Assembly (NCBI GenBank): GCA_028279585.1
Contig: JANQNL010000009.1
Coordinates: 1 to 64,000, forward strand
Length of the DNA: 64,000 bases
Source of the DNA: Thermoplasmatota archaeon
GTDB taxonomy: Archaea > Thermoplasmatota > Penumbrarchaeia > JANQNL01
Direction of reading: 5' to 3'
Part shown: one piece after another, positions 60,123 to 64,000 of the stretch
Layout of the letters: each line of letters opens with the position of its first letter
Position numbering within the stretch: the stretch's first letter is position 1
Notes under the pieces: generated by a model
The model's input: only the letters and a program-made list of their open reading frames with translations
What the model was told of the DNA's origin: nothing
Databases searched by the model: none
Position numbers and translations under genes: made by a program

Positions 60123-60918
60123 ATATGGGCGAAAACCATTTCTACCCACCCCCCAATCTTATTTCGTGACCCGGGACCACGCTAGAGTGAGCAAGGGATT
60201 CCTGTTCATGCTCATCGGTCTTTTCATCTCATTGATAGCCGGGGTTATCCTGTTCTTGTTGGCCATAGCGAGCATAGCCTTTGCTGTGGCATTGGTCCCC
60301 CTCCATTGGTTCGCCTACATCCTCTTGGCCATCTGGGGGTACTTCTCGTTCGTATTCGTCGGATATATCGGAGTAAGAGTGGGCCATATGTTCAATCTCA
60401 TGGGTCTTATCTACATCTACACAGCTGCTAAAGGGCGTGGATACAGGGCCACCACTGGCCTTGCTCTTGCGGCTATGCTTCTGAATCCCATGCTTATGGT
60501 CATCTTCATACTGCTATGTGCTGTGGTTTTCATCAAGGACGATCCTCTGAACCACTATCCCACCCACATCTTGTTCGGGTTCGCAGGGTCGATGCTCATG
60601 GTGACACAGTGTGCGATGCTGTTGCCACTGTTCAGGAGGTGGACCGCGGTCCTTGCGATCATCGTCTACGTCATCGCCCTTCCCATCATCCTTCTGGACA
60701 TCGGCCATGCCATCCTGGCCATCGCCTTCAATCCCTTCTATCCGATGACCTTGTACCTATCTTTCCCAGTGATGGTGTTCCTCAACTATGGCATCATCAT
60801 CATGTCGATGTTCTGCTATGCCATAGGCTACCTTGGTGTTAGGAGACAGGCCAAGAAGTATGAGGACGAGAAGTGGGCTAGGGACGTTAAGCGGCTTCGC
60901 GATATCCGCTCAAGGTAG
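60109..60918 (+). CDS. Multi-helix membrane protein, unknown
   Basis: A 269-aa protein with about six membrane helices and a basic C-terminus (R-R-Q-A-K-K-Y-E-D-E-K). The first GTG is at 60109; another GTG at 60166 is equally placed and avoids the inverted repeat. No transporter or enzyme signature is visible. It overlaps the convergent NYN gene by 9 bp. Confidence 0.7.
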   Translation: MSISGYGRKPFLPTPQSYFVTRDHARVSKGFLFMLIGLFISLIAGVILFLLAIASIAFAVALVPLHWFAYILLAIWGYFSFVFVGYIGVRVGHMFNLMGLIYIYTAAKGRGYRATTGLALAAMLLNPMLMVIFILLCAVVFIKDDPLNHYPTHILFGFAGSMLMVTQCAMLLPLFRRWTAVLAIIVYVIALPIILLDIGHAILAIAFNPFYPMTLYLSFPVMVFLNYGIIIMSMFCYAIGYLGVRRQAKKYEDEKWARDVKRLRDIRSR

Positions 60919-61974
60919 TTCCGAGCCGAACTCGACCTTTCCACCGACTATCATGAACGTTACCCTGATATTGGAGATGTTCTCTTTGAGCCATGGGTCG
61001 TCCTTGCACCAATCCCTGAACTGGTCGTTGGTGACAATGAGCGCGTCCTCATCCTTGGCGTAGTTTATGACAAAGTGGTCAGCATCCCTTTTGGCCGGGG
61101 CCTCGTGGAAGTACTTCCTGCGCTTGAGCTTTTTATAGACGTCCATGTCCGCGACCCTGTGGTAGAGTGCTGCGTCCACGATGATCTGGATGTTCTTGTA
61201 GCCACGCTTTTTTAGAGCGTCGGTCACAAGGATGATGTTGTTGGCGTAGGGCTTGTCCCCATCCCTGCCAGACCCACCTGCCCAGGCGACGTTCGCACCG
61301 TCGATGACTATGAGCCTGTTGATACCAGCTGCAGCCTTCATGAACGACTTGCTCTTGGCATCGTAGGCTGCTATCTTCACAAGCTTTCCATTGGACTTGA
61401 TGAAGTTGACCATGGCATTGATGTCCTTGAGCCCGATCTTGTACCACTGAGGGATCTTCTTGGTCGAGGTGAAGGCCTTCATCTCTGAACGAAGGGTGGA
61501 CCACATGTCCTTATCCTTCTTCTGGCTGCCAGCCGGCATCCTCTTTAGCAGTAGATGGACATGGGCCTTGTCGTGGGTGTTGTACTTGTGGCCTTCCATA
61601 AGGGACTCGATCATCCTGTAGGTGTCCAGTGCCTTGTAGGTCGCCAGGCCCAGCTCCTCGGCCTCCTGGTAGTCTGCAAACTTCACAAAGCCTGCTTCCA
61701 GGGCGATCCTGTAGACCTTGCCATCGGAAAAACCGGCATCCTTTCCCTTGGTGAACTCCACGAGGTCCTTGAAGTAGTTCGAGCGCAGGGTAAGCAAGAC
61801 CCCCTCGTGGGGGAAGATGAAGTCCATGACCTGCCCGCCCTTGACGTTCCTGTAGACCACCCTTGGCTCGTACAGGTCCAGTAGCTCTATAAACTGCTCG
61901 AGGGAGGCGATCTTGAGGGCTGGTCCTTGGCTGTAACCGGCCGTGTCGATGTATGTGAGGTCAGAGATTCTCAT
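60910..61974 (-). CDS. NYN-domain (Zc3h12a-type) ribonuclease-like protein
   Basis: The ATG at 61974 (MRISDLTYIDTAG) lies about 29 nt after TTATATATA centred at 62003, giving 354 aa. The C-terminal half is a NYN/PIN-like domain: L-I-V-I-D-G-A-N-V-A-W (first aspartate), I-I-V-D-A-A-L-Y-H, K-R-D-A-D-H-F-V-I-N-Y-A, L-I-V-T-N-D-Q-F-R-D-W. These residues match the four acidic sites of Regnase-type RNases. The N-terminal half is unrecognised, possibly a substrate- or ribosome-binding region. Confidence 0.83.
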   Translation of the reverse strand: MRISDLTYIDTAGYSQGPALKIASLEQFIELLDLYEPRVVYRNVKGGQVMDFIFPHEGVLLTLRSNYFKDLVEFTKGKDAGFSDGKVYRIALEAGFVKFADYQEAEELGLATYKALDTYRMIESLMEGHKYNTHDKAHVHLLLKRMPAGSQKKDKDMWSTLRSEMKAFTSTKKIPQWYKIGLKDINAMVNFIKSNGKLVKIAAYDAKSKSFMKAAAGINRLIVIDGANVAWAGGSGRDGDKPYANNIILVTDALKKRGYKNIQIIVDAALYHRVADMDVYKKLKRRKYFHEAPAKRDADHFVINYAKDEDALIVTNDQFRDWCKDDPWLKENISNIRVTFMIVGGKVEFGSELP

Positions 61975-62052
61975 CAAGCGACCCATTTGGACATTTGCTA
62001 TATATAATTGACCATGCCAGGAGCTTTTATGGTTCGTTGCCTATCTCGGACC

Positions 62053-62547
62053 ATGGCCCGACCGGAGTAGATAAAGATACCGTACGAGGACTCTGACTAC
62101 TCGGTGTTCAACTGTGTTGGCAAGACCTCTAACAACGAGCAGTTCCTTACCTTTGTCACAGGCGCATATCCCATAAACCCCGAGACGGGTGAGCCGACGT
62201 TCCCTGACCCATCGGACCCTGAATGGCAGGTGAAGAAAAGGTGGTATGGCGTGGTCCACGTCTTTGACATGGAGGGAAATCATCTCAAGTACCTGGCCAT
62301 GTCTGGGGGAACCCAGGCTGATGGCAAGAATGAGTCCTGCCAAAGGGCCTTTGCCATGACCAACGACGCGGTCCTGAGCCTTGGCGAGCTCGAGTTCTGT
62401 GACATCTATGTCAAGGAGTTCTCTGTGGAGAAGGAGGGTTACCTCTTCGCCTTGGTATACAACAAGACCGAGGACGGAGAACATGTCATACTCTGGCCTA
62501 ACGATATCATGTTCCACCCGCCCTGGGATGGAGAATACTCCACGTGA
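62053..62547 (+). pseudogene. Hypothetical protein with in-frame amber at codon 6
   Basis: GCTTTTATG centred at about 62028 predicts transcription at the ATG 62053, so a leaderless start. Codons read M-A-R-P-E, then TAG (62068-62070), then I-K-I-P-Y-E-D-S-D-Y-S-V-F-N-C in the same frame for 159 more codons. The annotated-looking start would be GTG 62104. The rest (V-K-K-R-W-Y-G-V-V-H-V-F-D-M-E-G, D-I-M-F-H-P-P-W-D-G) looks like a soluble beta protein. Options are mutation, suppression, or a later true start. Confidence 0.6.
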
Positions 62548-63069
62548 TCATTCCCATTCCAAGTGCCACACGCACTTGTCATCCCCATGGGCCTGACACT
62601 TGGTCTTCTTTACAACACCTTTAGTGTTGGTCATCTCAAGGATCCCTTTTGCTGCCCCGGTCCATCCCTTGCAGGTGGTATGATCGACCATGCAGTTGGT
62701 CATGTATATCTTGGCCTCATCATCACCAATGTCCACCTCCACCTCGCCAAAATTGTATGCTTGGTTGTAGTTAGTGGGGACCTTGTTGATGACGGTCTTG
62801 ACGTCGATCATGCGAACGATATAGGAGAGCAGACCCAGGTCCTTGATGGTCCCATTGCCGACCCGTTCCAGGTAATCCTCCCCTTTATGCTCCTCTACCC
62901 AGGTCATTATCTTGGTGTCCATCTCGATGGGGTACCAATTCCCCTCCTTCAGGTCCTTTGGGTCTATGCCAGTGTACTCTGCACAATCATTGACACCGAC
63001 GATACCCCAGGTCTTTTTGATGTACTTGAAGTAGCTTTTGAGCACATCTCCTCGGACCTTTCTTTCCAT
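62548..63069 (-). CDS. V4R (4-vinyl reductase) domain protein
   Basis: The ATG at 63069 (MERKVRGDVLKSYF) lies 27 nt after TTTATATAATC centred at about 63096, giving 173 aa. The N-terminal helical part and the C-terminal V4R pattern are present: N-C-M-V-D-H-T-T-C-K-G-W-T-G-A-A-K-G, K-C-Q-A-H-G-D-D-K-C-V-W-H-L-E-W. V4R domains bind small hydrocarbons or act as sensors; the cysteines may bind metal. It is a stand-alone sensor domain. Confidence 0.8.
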   Translation of the reverse strand: MERKVRGDVLKSYFKYIKKTWGIVGVNDCAEYTGIDPKDLKEGNWYPIEMDTKIMTWVEEHKGEDYLERVGNGTIKDLGLLSYIVRMIDVKTVINKVPTNYNQAYNFGEVEVDIGDDEAKIYMTNCMVDHTTCKGWTGAAKGILEMTNTKGVVKKTKCQAHGDDKCVWHLEWE

Positions 63070-63225
63070 GAAAACTGCACCACTGGGTAGATTATATAAA
63101 TATTGTATCTTTGACTGTAGAGTTGCGGCGTATGATGAGGACCGATCCCATACAGAGAGATCATGATGAACCCATAGCACGCTGATCTTGAGAGTTAAGT
63201 TTAATAATCATGCTTGAATACGGAG

Positions 63226-63297
63226 TTAACAATTGTTAATTTTCTACATCATAGCCCCCATAGTTTGGGGCAAGCAGAGATAATTAACAATTGTTAA
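63226..63297 (+). promoter_or_regulatory. Two identical palindromes in the thi4 promoter
   Basis: TTAACAATTGTTAA occurs at 63226-63239 and 63284-63297, centres 58 bp apart. A GCCCC/GGGGC hairpin (63254-63271) lies between them. The same core is at 37906. They look like binding sites of a dimeric repressor; the second ends only 12 nt before the ATG. Confidence 0.65.
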
Positions 63298-63309
63298 CAT
63301 GGTGATCAA

Positions 63310-64000
63310 ATGACAGATCATGATATCGGGTTTTCTAAAGCATCCGAAAAGGATGTGACCAAAGCGATAGTCGAACACTACCTCCACGAACTAGTGGAAA
63401 ACATAGAATCAGACGTAGTCATAATAGGTGGGGGACCAAGTGGTCTCATGTGTGGGCGTGACCTTTCATTGAGTGGGAAAAAGGTTGTGATACTCGAGGC
63501 GAACAATTATCTCGGTGGGGGCTTCTGGTTGGGTGGATATTTGATGAACCCAATTACCTTCAGAGCTCCTTCCAATGAAGTGTTGTCCGAACTCGGGATA
63601 CCATATACTCAGAAACAAGAAGGTCTATTTATCGCAAATGGACCGCATGCATGTTCGAAGCTCATCTCTGCAGCATGTGATGCTGGTGTTAGCATCATGA
63701 ACATGACCAAATTCGATGATATTGTGATAAAGGATAACAAGGTCACAGGTGTTGTAATGAACTGGACACCTGTCGGAGCGTTACCTCGTGCAATAACATG
63801 CGTCGATCCCATAGCGATCGAGACGAAGGTCGTGATCGACGCTACTGGCCATGATGCGGTGGTCCTTCAAGCTCTACAAAGGCGGGGGCTATTAGAACCA
63901 AAGGGATTCGGAGCTATGAACGTTGAAAGCTCAGAAGATGAGGTCGTCGACCACACTTCAGAGGTATTTCCAGGGCTCATCGTCACAGGAATGGCAGTAT
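63310..64000 (+). CDS. thi4: Thi4-family thiazole synthase (5' part)
   Basis: The gene starts at ATG 63310 after GGTGATC and runs off the right edge; 230 codons are visible. The protein begins MTDHDIGFSKASEKDV, has the dinucleotide-binding G-G-G-P-S-G (about 43-48), L-G-G-G-F-W-L-G-G, and D-A-T-G-H-D. Family members make the thiazole half of thiamine from NAD and glycine. Where the methanogen enzymes are recalled to have histidine before V-D-P (sulfide-using), this one has T-C-V-D-P, so the cysteine may give its sulfur as in yeast Thi4. Confidence 0.9.
   Translation, partial: MTDHDIGFSKASEKDVTKAIVEHYLHELVENIESDVVIIGGGPSGLMCGRDLSLSGKKVVILEANNYLGGGFWLGGYLMNPITFRAPSNEVLSELGIPYTQKQEGLFIANGPHACSKLISAACDAGVSIMNMTKFDDIVIKDNKVTGVVMNWTPVGALPRAITCVDPIAIETKVVIDATGHDAVVLQALQRRGLLEPKGFGAMNVESSEDEVVDHTSEVFPGLIVTGMAV

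Noticed and set aside
63226-63309. TPP riboswitch before thi4
   Set aside because: The short leader has no room for the conserved CUGAGA and ACCUGA core; only palindromes and a small hairpin are present.

Overview
The window reads as a piece of an archaeal chromosome, most likely from the Thermoplasmatota or a nearby euryarchaeal group (lineage is inference). The evidence is: AT-rich TATA boxes centred about 26 nt upstream of many start codons, giving leaderless mRNAs; GGAGG or GGTGAT ribosome sites only at internal operon genes; huge secreted proteins with beta-helix, LamG, cadherin-like, Fn3 and PKD-type modules, a Gly-Asp linker, one membrane helix and an acidic or signalling tail; two-CW, DUF2683, DUF4190 and V4R proteins; and an archaeal-type Thi4. 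No rRNA, tRNA or CRISPR array was seen.

Layout. 1-6.4 kb: the 5' end of one gene, then a minus-strand operon of nine tandem paralogous membrane proteins of an unrecognised family. They end in a K-P-x-Y-L-E-like tail, and the codons of that tail carry the Shine-Dalgarno of the next gene. 6.5-16 kb: membrane metallophosphoesterase, DUF2779 nuclease-like protein, GGCT-like protein, DOMON/cytochrome b561 protein, two two-CW proteins around a MerR regulator, and DUF4190 membrane/pilin-like proteins. 16-20.5 kb: a RelE-type toxin module, small zinc-ribbon and SpoIIAA-like genes, and a DUF488 gene coupled to an uncharacterised partner.

20.5-31.8 kb is an accessory, more AT-rich stretch: IS3-type end remnants, a TPR protein with an operator-like palindrome, a GIY-YIG protein, a membrane-bound beta-helix/winged-helix regulator, a DUF4143 ATPase, lipoproteins (one truncated by an IS end), a ferric-reductase-like flavoprotein and a VapBC pair. 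31.9-49.5 kb: a 1958-aa LamG/GLUG/cadherin surface protein, a broken toxin beside an intact antitoxin, a KaiC-like protein with a degenerate P-loop, a 1451-aa M6 metalloprotease, GNAT, lipoprotein and small genes. 49.5-60 kb: two giant tandem beta-helix/Fn3 receptors with near-identical cytosolic roadblock-like domains. 60-64 kb: a membrane protein, a NYN ribonuclease-like protein, a gene with an in-frame amber codon, a V4R protein, and the 5' part of thi4 behind two identical palindromes.

The strongest candidates for something undescribed are (1) the nine-gene paralog operon with its dual-use C-terminal/SD motif and (2) a three-copy intergenic element. In the latter a conserved promoter drives an RNA predicted to begin exactly at a GGGGACCA...TGGTCCCC hairpin, and each copy sits about 160 nt from a divergent 50-60 aa ORF.
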